Positions 10,716-23,090 of a DNA stretch of 64,000 nt are shown one piece after another (position 1 is the first letter of the stretch; every line of letters starts with the position of its first letter). A model generated the notes under the pieces. It had not been told where the DNA came from, did no database searches, and was given only the letters and a program-made list of their open reading frames with translations. Source of the stretch: Cryptomeria japonica (taxonomy: Eukaryota; Streptophyta; Pinopsida; Cupressales; Cupressaceae); contig NC_081406.1 of assembly GCF_030272615.1 (NCBI RefSeq), positions 217,504,997-217,568,996 on the forward strand. Direction: 5' to 3'. The translations under genes were made by a program, and so were the position numbers.

Positions 10716-11828
10716 ATGGATATGGCTTTGGAGAAGCAACTTGAGATGGCGCTTAAATATTCTAATGTTGAAAGGTTGAAGAACTTAAAATTACAAGATG
10801 AATTGAATTCTGCTAAGGAATTCATTCTTGTCCTACAAGAGAGGCTATCATCTGTTCAAGCTAGGAGGAAGGAACTTTTGCAAAATCATGATGATGAAGA
10901 GAAACATGCACTTAAGGAACAATGTCTAAAATTGAGTCAAGAGAACATGGTTATGAAAAATGAAATGCAATTTATAACTATGAGAATGTCTAAGGAGATT
11001 GAGGTTAGAAAGAAAAAGGAAGAAAATCTTGTTCTATCCATAAAGAACAAATTTGAAGAATGTGGTCGGTTGGTTCGTGAGAATGATATATTGAGAACTG
11101 ATTTAGTACAATCCTAGAGTAATGAACAAGAGCTTGAGAGACAAATGATAATTTTGAGAGAAGATCTAAATACTACAAGTGAGTATAAAGAAAAATTCAA
11201 GATTAGCTCAACAAAACTAGATGAGTTATTGAAGAGACAAAGGCAGATTAGAGATTCCAGTGGACTTGGATCTGAGCAAGGATAGAGTTCTGGCATTGCT
11301 AATGAAGATCAAAACCATAAGGCACAGGTAAGGCAATTTAATTCTTATAAATTTAATGGTAGATTTTTTGTTTGCAATAGATTTGGTCACATGGCTAGAC
11401 ATTGTAGAAATAAAGAAAATCAGAACCCTAATTCTATTCCTGGTAAATGTAATAAATATGGTCATAAGAAAAAAGATTACAGAATGATTATTAAATGATA
11501 TGCATGTTGAAAATTTGGACATATGGCTAATCAGTGGAGGTCAAGCAATTTCACCGGTTCTAGCAAAGCAATTCAAAAAAACAATGTTACATGTTATGCA
11601 TGTAATGAGATTGGACATATTGCTAAATTTTGTAGAAGAAGAAATCCATTGGTTGGTAATGGAGGATCAAATGAGAAATGGAAAGAGAAGGTTAGTGAAA
11701 TCCAGCAAGATCATACTCAGAGATGTGTAAGGAAGGCTGAAGAACAATCATCAGATGGAAATGTCCCAGTTACTTATCCAGCAGAAGAGATTGCTCCTGC
11801 ACTAGTAGGTACCTCATTCGGTAACTGA
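10716..11828 (+). pseudogene. L-A gag-like protein: coiled coil plus CCHC zinc knuckles
   Basis: The ATG at 10716 is the first methionine after the primer site in the open frame; the frame also runs back into the LTR, which is not a credible start. About 130 residues of charged coiled coil end at a TAG (11115-11117), and the reading continues beyond it. Knuckle-like motifs follow: FVCNRFGHMARHC near 11370-11405, which lacks the first Cys; a decayed one near 11445-11530; and an intact CYACNEIGHIAKFC (about 11591-11632). CCHC knuckles bind RNA in capsid proteins. Residue order and spacing match the better-preserved L-B copy (54215-55274). At least two stops and one frameshift make it non-functional. 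Confidence 0.65.
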
Positions 11829-12084
11829 GGCAAATGCCTTAGGGATAGGAAAAATTCATGAAGATGTTGCATATGCCCTGGAAGAGGTTTTGGAAGATGT
11901 TCTAGATATTGAAGATGATTATCCAACATAGATATGTTCTACGCAAGATCTGGTATATTTCACCAGTAGTCATTTATGTCAATGGAAGATTACATTTTTT
12001 CATGGAGGTTAAAAGGTCAAATTCACTTCATTATTGATTACCTTGCATTTAGAGCGATTCTAGAGTGATTAAGAGTGACTAAGA
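11829..12084. other. L-A spacer between the two ORFs
   Basis: No convincing gene. The block AGAGTGATTAAGAGTGACTA near 12059-12090 is a short tandem motif just upstream of the second ORF. Confidence 0.4.
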
Positions 12085-12787
12085 GTGATCAAAGGCATTA
12101 CAAAGCAATTAGATTTCTTCTTGAGAAATTTCACCGTCGTCGGGAAGAATTTGTTGGAGGTTTTCACCGAGAGTGATCAAAAGGTATTTGTCTTTAAACA
12201 TAGAAGTGGGATAATCATCTATTCCTATTTTTATTGCAAACTCGACTGTAGTAGAGGTCAAGGACCACCTAGGCCAATTTTCAAGCGATATCCGCATGTG
12301 GCTACCCTGGAAGATTTGGTTGGAGCAATTTCTCGTGTCCTAGAGGGAGTTATCTATGTTGAATATGTTAGGGCATATATTAACTATCACATAGAGAACT
12401 TGGGAACTTCTGAAATAAAGGGCATGTATATGAGTGAGCTGATGGGAGAATCTAGAAAGATCAAACCGACATACAAACACATTGAAGACTTAGGGTTTAC
12501 CAACATTCTGGGCATTCCAGAATTTGAAGATGGGATAATCAAATATGTTTTAAGAAAAGTACATGGGGAATATATATGGTTAGACAAACCTTACATGATC
12601 ACCAAGGAAGTCATCCAGGAAATGATTGGTTTACCATCGGTTTGACAACATCCAGATAAGAAGGTTCTGAATGATTTCATGAAAAAAATCACCAACATGA
12701 CATCTGACAGAAGATCTATGAGAGTGAGCACTATTACTGACATGGACATCAGATTTAGTAGCATGATCATCGGGTATAAGGGAAGTC
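12085..12787 (+). pseudogene. L-A second ORF, N-terminal part
   Basis: A 186-residue open frame followed by a stop at 12643-12645 and continued reading to 12787, where C-outer interrupts it. Recognisable blocks are LEDLVGAISRVLEGVIYVE, VHGEYIWLDKPYMITKE and VIQEMIGLPSV. The same blocks appear in L-B (VHGEFFWLDAIHKITKE and AVKAVTGLPTT), so this is a conserved element protein and not a chance frame. I cannot assign a function. The pattern recalls unannotated plant transposon proteins. The rest of the ORF lies at 39757-42336. Confidence 0.6.
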
Positions 12788-13940
12788 TGTTGGTATTATG
12801 GATGACTTTGTCATGTGTTGCATTGGTTTTGTCATTGATGTCAACACTTATCTTTCTGGTGGTCTACATTGTTGATTTGGCACTCTGGTTATATTGGTTT
12901 ATTGTTGAACCAACACATTGTGGTCCTCGCATGGATATTGGCTTATGCAGAGTCACTGGTATATGCTTCATCGACAGGTTATATGCTTCACTGGTAGTGA
13001 TGATGACTTGTTATCATCTGGAGATCATTTGGTTATGTCGAAGACATGGATTGGATGTTTAGATTTGGTGTCTTACTAAGTGGACTAATCGGGTTCACAT
13101 ATTTGCCTTTACAAGCAGATAGGTCTAGGTTATGGACCAGTACAAGATATCATGTTCTAGATCATCATGACACATTTTGGAAAGGGTTTATTTATTGAAT
13201 AATGTGTAAATGTATTGAGGCCAACATATTGTATCGCATCAAGACTTATTAGTAATTGATTTAAATGTAATATCTTTAGTGAGCCGACCTCATGATAAGG
13301 TCTTAGGGTTTTGTATATATTATTGTAAGATCTTATTTGAAGATCATATTATGACTGTGTGCGAATATTGAAGATCATTGTAGAGCGAAAATAGGCAGAT
13401 CCTTGTGCAAATCACACAGATATTATCTGAAGGTTGAAGGAAAGGTTATGAAGGTGTTTGGCACTCATAGTCAGAGCTTAAACCAATACTGAATCCATCA
13501 TTACAGATGCTACATTGAAGTAGTACACTGTTATTGAATTTAACCATCCAATTGTAGTCAGTGTGACTCCTATTTTGTGATTGAGCAGTGAGCTCTACGC
13601 AGTTGGCCTTTCTGCATGTGCAGACCCCATTATTGTATTCACTTACTATCTGGACTAGTATCATCTGATTGTGGGTAAGGTTTCCCACCATGGTTTTTCC
13701 CCTTATAGGGTTTCCATATCAAAATATTTGTGTCTTGAGTTGTGGATGTTTTTTCTCTTTTTGTTTCATACATTAAGTTATACCAGTACTTCTACAAAAA
13801 TTAATCTATTTTACTGACATTAAGTTTGTTTTACCAGCACTAAGTTTTAGGTTGAATTTATTGGTTTTGGGTTTTAATTTATTAACAACTAATTCACCCC
13901 CCCCCCCCCCCCTCTCAGTTGTCCTTCTTAGTTCCTAACA
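12788..13940 (+). repeat. C-outer 5' LTR
   Basis: Starts TGTTGGTATTATGG and ends GTTCCTAACA. It has a TATA-like TGTATATATTA near 13313-13323, an R-U5 hairpin TCTGCATGTGCAGA (13611-13624), a GTGGG...CCCAC pairing near 13672-13688 and a long C run at about 13897-13912 before CTCTCAGTTG. Confidence 0.85.
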
Positions 13941-13942
13941 AT

Positions 13943-13954
13943 TGGTATCACAAC
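13943..13954 (+). promoter_or_regulatory. C-outer primer-binding site
   Basis: TGGTATCACAAC, two bases after the LTR. It is a decayed form of the tRNA-iMet site TGGTATCAGAGC. Confidence 0.7.
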
Positions 13955-13997
13955 CTAGTCCTCTTTTTGCAGAAGCCTAACAGCTTGAGGAGATCCT

Positions 13998-15105
13998 ATG
14001 GCAGCAAATATTTTCAGGAAGGACAGTCCTAAACTTGATGGAACTAACTATGGTATATGGAAGATTAGAATGGAAACACATGTGAACTGCATTGGAAGAG
14101 ATATATGGGATGTTACAAAGAATGGTTATGTTGGTCCTACTCAGAATAACCCTCATCCACCAACATTGGCTAAAGACTTGGAGAATGGTTGCAAAGAAAA
14201 AGAAGCACTTCTGAGCACATTATCAGATCAACAAACAATGGGATTATCAGACAAATCTACTACAAAAGTTATTTGGGATAAACTGGAAACATTGAATGAA
14301 GGAGATACCACTATCAAGATTGAAAAATTGGAATGTTACTGGGTTAGGTATGAAAATTTAAAAATGGAAGAGGATGAAAGAATTTCTGCATTTATGGAAA
14401 GAGCTAATGAAATTGTTTTAGGAATACAATGTTGTGGAGGATCTTTAAGTGAAGATGAAATTGTTTCTAAAGTTTTAAGATCTTTGCCACCAGCTTACAA
14501 AAAGAAAGTGAATTTTATTAATGAGTTGAGAACAATACCTAATACATCAATTTATAGAGATACTTTGATTGGAAAACTTTCATCTTTTCAACTTGAAGAG
14601 TTTGGTCTTGTTGCTACAATCAAAACTGATATAGCTTTCAAAGCATCATCATCAGCATCATCGTCATCATCATTTGATAAATCTGATTGGAAAGTACTTT
14701 ATGCAAAAGAACTTGAAGATATCAGAAGAGAATATGAAGAACTTGAAGCACAATTTGCAAGGAAGATGCCTAAAGGTCTAGGAGAAAGTAAGTATGAAGG
14801 TAAAGCACCTTTCAAATATTTTAATTGCAATAAAGTTGGTCATGCGGCTTCTAGGTGTTCTGATAGACATGCAAGACTAAGCGAGGAAGCAAAAAGAACA
14901 TATAAACCTAACCCTAAATATTAGAGATACAGATTTAAGAAAAATAGAGATAAGTCATGTTACTATGCAGATGAAGGTGTCACAGATGACTCTGATGAAG
15001 ATCCAACAGATAGTGGATGGGAATTTGTTGCATTAAAAGAATATCAACCAACACCTATTGTCAAACTGATAAAGCAAGCAGTTAGGAACAAAAACTAAAG
15101 AAAAG
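13998..15105 (+). pseudogene. C-outer gag
   Basis: Capsid/nucleocapsid protein of a Copia element. The ATG at 13998 lies about 45 bp after the primer site and opens a 308-codon frame. Features in order are the N-terminal LDGTNYGIWKIRMETHV typical of Copia gag, helical core blocks near residues 90-190, a Ser-rich stretch near residue 215, and a zinc knuckle near residues 273-287. The knuckle reads YFNCNKVGHAASRC, so its first Cys is Tyr, consistent with a TGT-to-TAT change. A TAG ends the frame at 14922-14924, and the reading continues to a stop near 15098, where a frameshift leads into protease. Confidence 0.8.
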
Positions 15106-15108
15106 GAT

Positions 15109-16484
15109 GAATGTATCATTGATAGTGGATGCTCGCATCATATGACTGGTGATAAAAGAAAATTCTTATCTTTACAATTAATTCATGGAGGTCTAGTAAG
15201 ATTTGGAGATGACAAAGCTTGTTTAATCAAAGGAAGACGCACTATATCTTTGGATGGTAAGCATAATACTGACAATGTTTATTATGTTGAAGGTTTAAAG
15301 CATAATCTTTTGAGTGTTGGTCAGTTAGTGGAAAAAGAACTTGAATTAAAATTCAAGAATGGAAAATACAAAATCATGAACAGAACTAGATTGGAAATGG
15401 CAATCGATAATCAGACTAAAGGTAATATCTTTCATTTGAATACTAGTGATAAGACATGTTTGATTGCTCACATTGATGAAAGTTGGTTATGGCATAAAAG
15501 ACTCTGTCATGTGAATTTGTATTGCATTGTGAAGATCAGTTCAACTAAGGCAGTAAGGAATTTACCTAAGATTGTGAAACCTCATAATCTGGTATGTAGG
15601 GAATGCCAAATGGGAAAGCAAGTTAGAACAACATTTAAGAGTATTTTTGAGAAATCCAGTAATATTCTTGATTTAATTCATACCGATTTATGTGGTCCAG
15701 CAAGAACAAGGAGTCTTCAGGGTGATAGATAATTTATGCTAATAATTAATGATTATTCTAGAATGTGTTGGGTTACTTTTCTCAGGGAGAAATCAGAAGC
15801 TTTTGGAAGATTCAAGATATACAAGGCAATGGTAGAGAATGAAACCGGCAAGAAAATTAAATGTTTAAGATCTGATCAAGGAGGAGAATTTACATCTAGG
15901 GAATTCAATGCATTCTATGAGGATAATGGAATCAGAAGACAACTATCAACACCCCAGACACCCCAATAGAATGGATTTGTGGAAAGGAAAAACAAAACTA
16001 TATTGATGCAGCAAGAACCATGATGATGGAAGCAAATCTACCTCATGTGTACTGGAGAGAAGTAGTGAATATAGAGGTTTATACTTTCAACAGAGTTCAC
16101 ATCAAAGGTGAAACCGGTAAGACCCCTTATGAACTATGGTTTCATCATAGTCCTACTCTTAAATATTTCAAAATATTTGGAAGAAAATGCTATATTAGGA
16201 GAGATGATTCTATTGGCAAATTTGATCCTAGAAGCGATGAAGGAATATTTCTTGGTTATTCAACTAGAAGCAAGGCATATAGATGTTATAATAAAAGATT
16301 CCAGAAAATCATCGAGAGTACTAATGTGAAGATAGATGAACATTTTAGACGAGAATCAAGATCTATAGAACTGGTAGTAGAAATGATTATAAATGAACTG
16401 ACACAGAATGAAGAACCAATCACAACGACATCATCAAATAACTCAACTATGACTCAAGAACATCAGCCTATAAGTGGAAATTAG
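15109..16484 (+). pseudogene. C-outer protease and integrase region
   Basis: Protease active-site motif CIIDSGCSHHMTGD near 15110-15152 with the Asp-Ser-Gly intact. GAG-pre-integrase follows: HKRLCHVN, then CRECQMGK (15592-15621), giving the HHCC zinc site. The integrase core shows HTDLCGPA, NDYSRMCWVTFLREKSEAF and SDQGGEFTSREF, consistent with the first two acidic catalytic residues; the third lies in NGFVERKNK. Stops at 15730 and 15967 and a frameshift near 16005 break the frame. The stop before NGFVER fits CAG-to-TAG. The C-terminal part runs to 16484. Confidence 0.8.
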
Positions 16485-18141
16485 AATAAACCTAGGTATG
16501 TAAGATTGAATCATTCAGAAAATCAGATAATTGGAAATAAAAATCAAGGTGTTATGACAAGAGGAAGATTGGCAAATGAAGAGGTATGTTTAATTTCTCA
16601 AGTTGAACCAACATCAATTGTTGAAGCATGTCAAGATAAACATTGGATAAAAGCAATGGAAGAAGAATTATAATAGATTGAAAAGAATAATACTTGGACA
16701 TTAGCTCCCAGGCCTAAAGACAAAAAATGTAATTGGAACTAAATGGGTATATAGAAATAAACTTAATGAGGATGGTGAAGTAATTAGAAACAAATCAAGA
16801 TTAGTTTGTAAAGGTTATTCACAGAAAAAAGGAATTGATTATAATGAAACCTTTGCCCCGGTAGCCAGAATTGAAGCAATAAGACTATTTCTTCCATTTG
16901 CAGCTCACAAGAACTATAAAGTTTATCAAATGGATGTAAAATGTGCATTTTTAAATGGAGATCTTGAAGAGGAAGTTTAAATTGAACATCCTGATGGATT
17001 TTCATTAATAGATGATAAGGATATGGTTTGCAGGTTAAGGAAAGATTTATATGGATTGAAGCAAGCTCCCAAAGCTTGGTATGCTAGACTAGATAAATAT
17101 CTTTTAAAGCTTGGATACACAAAAGGTAATGCTGACAGTAATTTTTATTACAAAATCACCAATGATGACATTTTGGTTATTGAAGTATTTGTGGATGATA
17201 TCATTTTTGGAGGTGAAGAAAAGTTATGTAAACACTTTTCTAACAAGATGCAGGAAGAGTTTGAAATGTCTATGATTGGAGAGATAAAAAATATTTCTAG
17301 GTTTGCAGATTTCTCAAACAGATAAAGGTATATTCATATGTCAAACAAAATACTTGAAGGAACTCTTGAAGAAATTTAGACTCGAAAACTCCAAACCAGT
17401 AAGCACTCCTATGACTACAATAGATAAATTGACATTAAAGGATGATTCAACTCCTATTAATCAGACAAGCTACAAATCTATGATTGGAGGATTACTGTAT
17501 TTGACACAAACCAAACCTAATATAATGAATGTAGTATGTATTGTTTCTATATTTCAAAGCAATTTTAAAGAAAATTATGAAAGTGCAGTAAAAAGGATTT
17601 TCCGGTACCTACAAGGCACAACAAATCTTGGTTTATGGTATCCTAAGATTGAAAATTTGAGTTATGTGCATATACAGATACAAATTGGATAGGAGATGTA
17701 GATGACAGAAAGAGTACCACTGGCGGTGCATTCCTTCTTGGCAGAAGATTAATTTCATGGATCAACAAGAAGCAAACTTGTACATCATTATCGACAACAA
17801 AAGAAGAATATGTTGCAGCAACAACTAATTGAACTCAAATATTATGGATCAAGAAAATGTTGAAAGATATCAAGGTAAAATGCAAGGAACCGATAAATAT
17901 TCGTTGTGATAATTCATAAGCAATAGATATATCAAAGAATCTGGTATTTTAGTCTAAAACAAAGCATGTTTCTATTAAGTACAATTTTTTGAAAGAGAAT
18001 GTTGAATAAAATGAAGTGAGATTGGTTTATGTGAATACTAAAGAGCAAATTGAAGATATCTTTACAAAGCCTTTGCCTAAGTAAACATGTGAATATCTTA
18101 GAGAGAGGCTTGGGGTAATTTCCCCACCGACAGAGACTTGA
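16485..18141 (+). pseudogene. C-outer reverse transcriptase and RNase H
   Basis: The RT begins with HWIKAMEEEL near 16635, then a frameshift near 16728. Motifs follow: [61 protein letters not shown] and the catalytic FVDDIIFGG (about 17190-17216). A frameshift near 17300 and another near 17670 separate the connection and RNase H, which shows DDRKSTTGGAFLLG and KHVSIKYNFLKE. Several TAG/TAA stops lie in RNase H. The stop at 18139-18141 follows DIFTKPLPK, the usual end of a Copia polyprotein. All enzymatic residues of RT are visible, but no single frame survives. Confidence 0.8.
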
Positions 18142-18500
18142 ATGATGAAGATTGGCATCAAACTGGAAGGGACTAACAGAAAAATCTTTTTCCGGCTTGA
18201 TGAAGGAGAGCTACTGCTCAGGGGGAGTAGTTAGTTGTATGTTATGCTTTGATTCTTAACTACTTTGGCATTTGATGTCAAAGGAGGAGAGATATCTATG
18301 GAAAAACATTATACCTTGGGGAGAGATGTATACTTTCGGAGAGATTTATTCTTGAGGAGAGATGTATTTTTGGTTATATGGTTTATGTTTTTGGTACAAA
18401 AATTTGTATTGATCTATTTTGGGAGATTGTTGGTTTTTTGCATTATGTTTTTGGCACTTAGATGTTTTTCCATCTAGTGTTGCCATCAATGCCAAAGGGG
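18142..18500 (+). other. C-outer 3' untranslated region with purine tracts
   Basis: Contains CTCAGGGGGAGTAG, GATGTCAAAGGAGGAGA, repeats of GGAGAGATGTAT, and finally ATCAATGCCAAAGGGG (18487-18500), the polypurine tract next to the 3' LTR. A 70-codon frame at 18265-18477 is purine-tract sequence and not a gene. Confidence 0.65.
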
Positions 18501-18937
18501 TACGGATGACTTTGTCATGTGTTGCATTGGTTTTGTCATAATGTCACCACTTATCTTTCTGGTGGTCTAAATTGTTGATTTGGCACTCTAGTTATATTGG
18601 TTTATTGTTGAATCGACACATTGTGGTCCCGACATGGATATTGGATTATGTACAATCAACGGTATATGCTTCACCAATAGGTTAAATGGTTCACCGATAG
18701 TGATGATGACTTGTTATCATCTGGAGATCATTTGGTTATGTCGAAGACATGGATTGGATGTTTAAATTTGTTGTCTTTCTTATTGGACTAATCGGGTTCA
18801 CATATTTGCCTTTACCGACAGATAGGTCTAGGTTATGGACTGATACAAGATATCATGTTCCAGATCAACACGACACGTTTTCGAAGTGGTTTTTTAATTG
18901 AATAATGTGTAAATGTATTGAGTCTGGCATTTTGTAT
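18501..18937 (+). repeat. C-outer 3' LTR, left part
   Basis: Aligns with 12797 onward of the 5' LTR, starting ACGGATGACTTTGTCATG; the first bases are deleted. It stops at TTTTGTAT, where C-inner is inserted; TGTAT (18933-18937) is the TSD. Confidence 0.85.
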
Positions 18938-20420
18938 TGTTGGCATTATGTGAACCGGTATGTGGACATAATGACATTGTATGTTTTCATTGATGTCAAT
19001 ATGTTGAAGAGGTATGAACTGGCATATGTGAGAACCGGTATAACACTATGAACTGGCATTTGTGCCAAAGTGAAGCGGTGTGCTTGTTCAAGATGAACCA
19101 GCATATGGTTATGGGAACTGACACATGGAAGCATTGTATGACTACCTGTTGGTAGTCTCAACTTCAGGGTTTCCGGTTGAAGTGCTTCAAGCTTGTATGG
19201 CTCAACCGATGACATTGTGTGATGAGTTAGCATTGTAATGAAGAATAGATCATGTTGCCACATCAGCCTTGTGATAATGTGTGATGGGTTATTAGCCACC
19301 ATGAAATCGGTGGAAAACAAACGATGGAGAATGTCTTGAGATTGGATCAAGACTATTGCATTCAATACAGTATGATCAACGGTTAGGATTGAACCATTTG
19401 AATTCCTTAACCTAACAGGTCTAGGGTTTAGGGTTTATGCTACTGACCTGTCTGTTGTCCTATAAGGTCGATGTTGTGACTCTTTTAGAGGTTGTTGGCA
19501 AAAGTTGTGTGTGAGTATCCAAGAGAAGGGATACATGATTCTTGCCAGACCAGAGGAGAGAAGTGATACCTACAGAGTGTAAGTGCAGAATGTGAAGAGG
19601 AGCTTAAGTGGATCTGCATTGGCATTGAGTGCTATTACCAGATCATTGAAATACCTGTTGATCTCTAACCACCTCAATAGTTGGAAAATCCCCTAACAGG
19701 GTAGCCTTAACTGGCTTGCTATAAATCCCTTAATAGGGTAACTCAAAGTTATTGAGATCTGGAAAGCTAGAGAGCTCTGGAAATCCTCTAGCTATTGAGT
19801 TCTTGAAATCCTATAACAAGGTAACCTGTAACAAGGTTTAACTCTTAACTGGGTATTGTAGCCATCCCTTAATCAGGTAATCCCTAACAGGATCGGTTCC
19901 TAACAGAACCTATTGTATCTATCTTTAATAGGACAAGGCTCCTAACAGAGTGGACTTCCAAAGAGTTCAACAACAAGCTTGTGGGTATTCATCGCCACCG
20001 TGGTTTTTCGCAGTTGGGTTTCCACGTGAAAAATATGTGTGTCATGTGTGATGCTTTTATCTTGTGATGCTTTGTTATTACCTATTAAGCATATGATGGT
20101 TTTGTGTTTTATGCCTTTCAATAAAACATGTTGAACTACCTGTTGTGAAGATATGATGATAGATTACTTGTTCATACTTAAGGGTGAAATGGTAGTGTAG
20201 TTCTGAGTTGAGTGGAAAGCTAAGTGAGTAACCGGTTTATGATTGTTTTAGTTGTTCTGGGTTTTACTGGTTGCACTCTGTTTCAAACCGGTGTCACTAT
20301 TTGCCAGTCATTTGGAGTAATTGCTGTTGAACCGGTTTAGGACTATATTTTGTCTGTACTGATTCACCCCCCCCCCTCTCAGTACCAGTTTGGTACTATT
20401 TTCTCATCATTGAGTTATCA
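18938..20420 (+). repeat. C-inner 5' LTR
   Basis: Starts TGTTGGCATTATG and ends GAGTTATCA. It has a TATA-like CCTATAAGG near 19459-19467 preceded by a telo-box-like TAGGGTTTAGGGTTT (about 19423-19438), a series of near-repeats built on CCTAACAGGGTA-like words between about 19680 and 19950, the U5 block GGGTTTCCACGTGAAA, and a C run before CTCTCAGTACC. Confidence 0.9.
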
Positions 20421-20422
20421 AT

Positions 20423-20434
20423 TGGTATCAGAGC
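20423..20434 (+). promoter_or_regulatory. C-inner primer-binding site
   Basis: TGGTATCAGAGC, a perfect match to the tRNA-iMet primer site of plant LTR retrotransposons, two bases after the LTR. Confidence 0.9.
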
Positions 20435-20491
20435 ATCCTCCAGGTCCTCTGTGTTGTAAGCTTAAGCGCTTGAGGTAAAGATCCCAGTCAA

Positions 20492-20807
20492 ATGATGAAG
20501 AGGGAATGTCCAAAGTTTAACAGGGAAAATTTTGGTATATGGAAAGATAGGATGAAGATATTCATCAGAAGCATGGGTGCTCAACACTGGAGTTATGTTG
20601 AGAATGTCTATGTTGTCCTTACCGGTACTCTTATCGATGACCAAAAGAGAGAGATACAAGAAAATGGGCAGGTCATGGAAGCCCTTATTAGTAGTCTATC
20701 TGACATTGAGTTTATTGATGTTCAGGACAAGGTAAATCCCAAAGAGGTATGGGATGCTCTTAAAAATATCTATGGTGGTGATGAACATTTAAAACAGGCT
20801 CAGGAAG
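20492..20807 (+). pseudogene. C-inner gag, N-terminal part
   Basis: The ATG at 20492 starts a Copia capsid protein with PKFNRENFGIWKDRMKIFIR and the helical block KEVWDALKNIYGGDEH. Element G-A interrupts the frame after QAQE at 20807. Frames running past 20808 translate the Gypsy LTR and are not part of the protein. The gene resumes at 33503. Confidence 0.8.
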
Positions 20808-22466
20808 TGTGTGGGGGAAAAAGCGAGACTAGGTTAACATGTCCTAATCCTAACTTTTGTCACACATTACGGAATACGAAAGAGCCTAGAGGTATCGCAC
20901 AATTGGCAACTTCTTTTTGGTAAAAGAGAGAGCCACGGGCTACCTATTAGGGTTTCTATTCCTTTGTTGTAATTGAAAGGTAAGATTATGCAAGTTCAAT
21001 TCCTAACCCCAAAATGCAAGTATGAACTAATAACAAGATTGCAGAATTGAACTTAAACAATGGAAAGCTGCAAACACAAAGACAAGACAAGAATGCAGAT
21101 GCGTACCCAGAGTCAAAATCTGAGTGGAAATGTTCGGGACGGGGGCGCGGGCGACACTGTCTTGATTCTGCACCTGAAACTGCTATTTTGCAACCTGGAA
21201 AACTGTCCGAACTGCTAAAAATTGTTGTCTGTCAGGAGGACCAGGGCGCCCAGCACCCCTGTCCCAGAGACCAGGGTGCCTAGCACCCCTGTCCAAGCAG
21301 GACCAGGGCACCCCACGCCCCTGTCCTGGTCTTCTGCTCTGAAACTTGGTGTGTGGTTCTGTCTCCATCTGCTTCTTTCGGATCTGCAACTTGCGGCGTC
21401 ATCTGAATCCCGAAATCTACACTTATATCTGAAAAAGGTGTTTGGGCAGCTATATAGGGTTTTGCCTTAGTCAAACCCCCGCTTCGGTGATTTCCACCTC
21501 CATGAATAGCCAAGTTGCATTGTAAAAGTAATGTGTGTGCAGACCTTGTGTGTGTGCAAGATCTAAAATGCAAGTAAGCAAACTAGAGCAACCTAGAAAG
21601 TAAACCCTAATTGCTTGTAAATGACAATGTAAATGCTCCAAATCAAGATGCCAAGTGATCGAAAGCATGAATGTAAGTGATATAATGAGGCTTATGCCAA
21701 GACATGAAAATAACATGAAATCATACCCAACCCCAAGGGAGGAGTACAAGACAATCTTCAGTCGGTGATCCCTTATTGCTCTTCAATGCCTTCAAAGCCC
21801 TAAGTGAATGAATGGATTTGATGAATGCTTGGAGGATGAATGTTGAGAGTGGTTAAAGTCTTCAAAGATCTGCTCTTTCACTGCATATGAGGTTCCTAAA
21901 AACAAAATTCGGATCCCTTCAAATGAAGAAAGAGAGCTCTTATGTATGAAACCCTAGGTCTTAATTCCAACTTTTGGCTAACCTAGAGATTGAATATCCC
22001 GCCAATTTCTTGGGGTTAAGCTTTATTTTATGATTGGATCGTGCTCCTAAAATTTCGGGAAAAATGTCCGGGACTGTGTGCACTCCGGGCGCCATGATCC
22101 TGGCAACTTTTCACCAAATTTTCAGGGCCGTCAGATATGATGATTTTAGAGAGAATCCTGAAGTTACATGTGATTTCGAGATGTTTTGACCCCCGAAATC
22201 AAGCCCCCAAGCTCAGAATAGGGCCTAATTAGGGTTTTTGATTAAGTGATGTATTGGAGGAATAAAATGAAAGGGGCACGCTTTAATGAAAGGGCCCGAC
22301 TTTATGATGTGGAAGATGATGAAATAGAACCTTTAGACCTAATTAATTTGATTAATTAAGTGCTAAAGGGGAGATACAATGCAAAATGCAACCGCGCCAA
22401 GGCGGGTGCTAAACTAGGTGTGAAATTGTACTGCTTTAGCAAGTGCATACAATTTATGACGTTACA
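20808..22466 (-). repeat. G-A 3' LTR (left copy)
   Basis: Plus-strand limits TGTGTGGGGG...GACGTTACA. It contains three copies of a GC-rich unit of about 30 bp (around 21236-21330) built on GGACCAGGGCGCCCAGC and CCCCTGTCC, and a GCGCCATGATCC word near 22089. Open frames over the GC-rich repeat are compositional and not genes. Confidence 0.9.
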
Positions 22467-22481
22467 TTTAGCCCCCACTTT
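22467..22481 (-). promoter_or_regulatory. G-A polypurine tract
   Basis: The minus strand reads AAAGTGGGGGCTAAA directly before the 3' LTR. The same tract sits at 44628-44642 in G-B. Confidence 0.8.
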
Positions 22482-23090
22482 AGCGGTCATATGAGTACTA
22501 CGTGCATATGCAAGCTAAAGTACAAAAAAGTAAACATTATTTGAAAAAGGATATATCCATAAGTTGTCGGACAAAGCCCCCAGCGGTATTTGCAGTACAT
22601 AGTTAGGAACCGCACCCTACAAAACACACGTTAGATCACAAAATCACCTAATGCTTACTAAGGAAAGTGATGAAATTTGCGAGTAGCTATATGCCCCCCC
22701 CTGTTTCGGCTTGCTTAATAGGGAGGTGAAACAGGGTAACATGTTTACTTACGACAAATTGTGTAAGAGAGTATTGATGAGGGATGTTCACTGAAAAGGC
22801 TTCATTAGAGAACTTTTTGGAACATCCCGAGAGTAGGGGAATGAAAATATGGTTCCTACGCAACAAACGGTTCAAAAATCGCATCTCCCAAACTCAAGTT
22901 ATGATGAAATGAGTGAAAGAGGAAAATTAGGGTTTTGAAAGTAATGGTAAAGGAGTGAAAGTATATACCGTGAAAGTGACATTTGCATTTGTCACTTTGT
23001 TGATTTCTGAATATTGTTTATTGCAGCAGAGCCCACATAGCCATCATCATGCCTTCACGATGACCGGAGCGACCCGCGAGGATTGAGATC
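22482..23090 (+). other. G-A region between 3' LTR and PMD gene
   Basis: No protein gene. The first 250 bases match G-B (44643 onward), so this is conserved element sequence. TTTATTGCAG at about 23019-23028 could be a splice acceptor, which would imply an upstream untranslated exon for the PMD gene. I see no clear TATA box. Confidence 0.45.

Noticed and set aside
18265..18477. 70-codon frame after the C-outer polyprotein
   Set aside because: Built from purine-tract and GGAGAGATGTAT repeats of the 3' untranslated region.
21047..21749. Open frames in the GC-rich part of the Gypsy LTRs (also near 32066-32505, 43351-43637, 50043-50413)
   Set aside because: They recur at the same place in all four LTRs on both strands because the GC-rich repeat lacks stops; no start context or domain.
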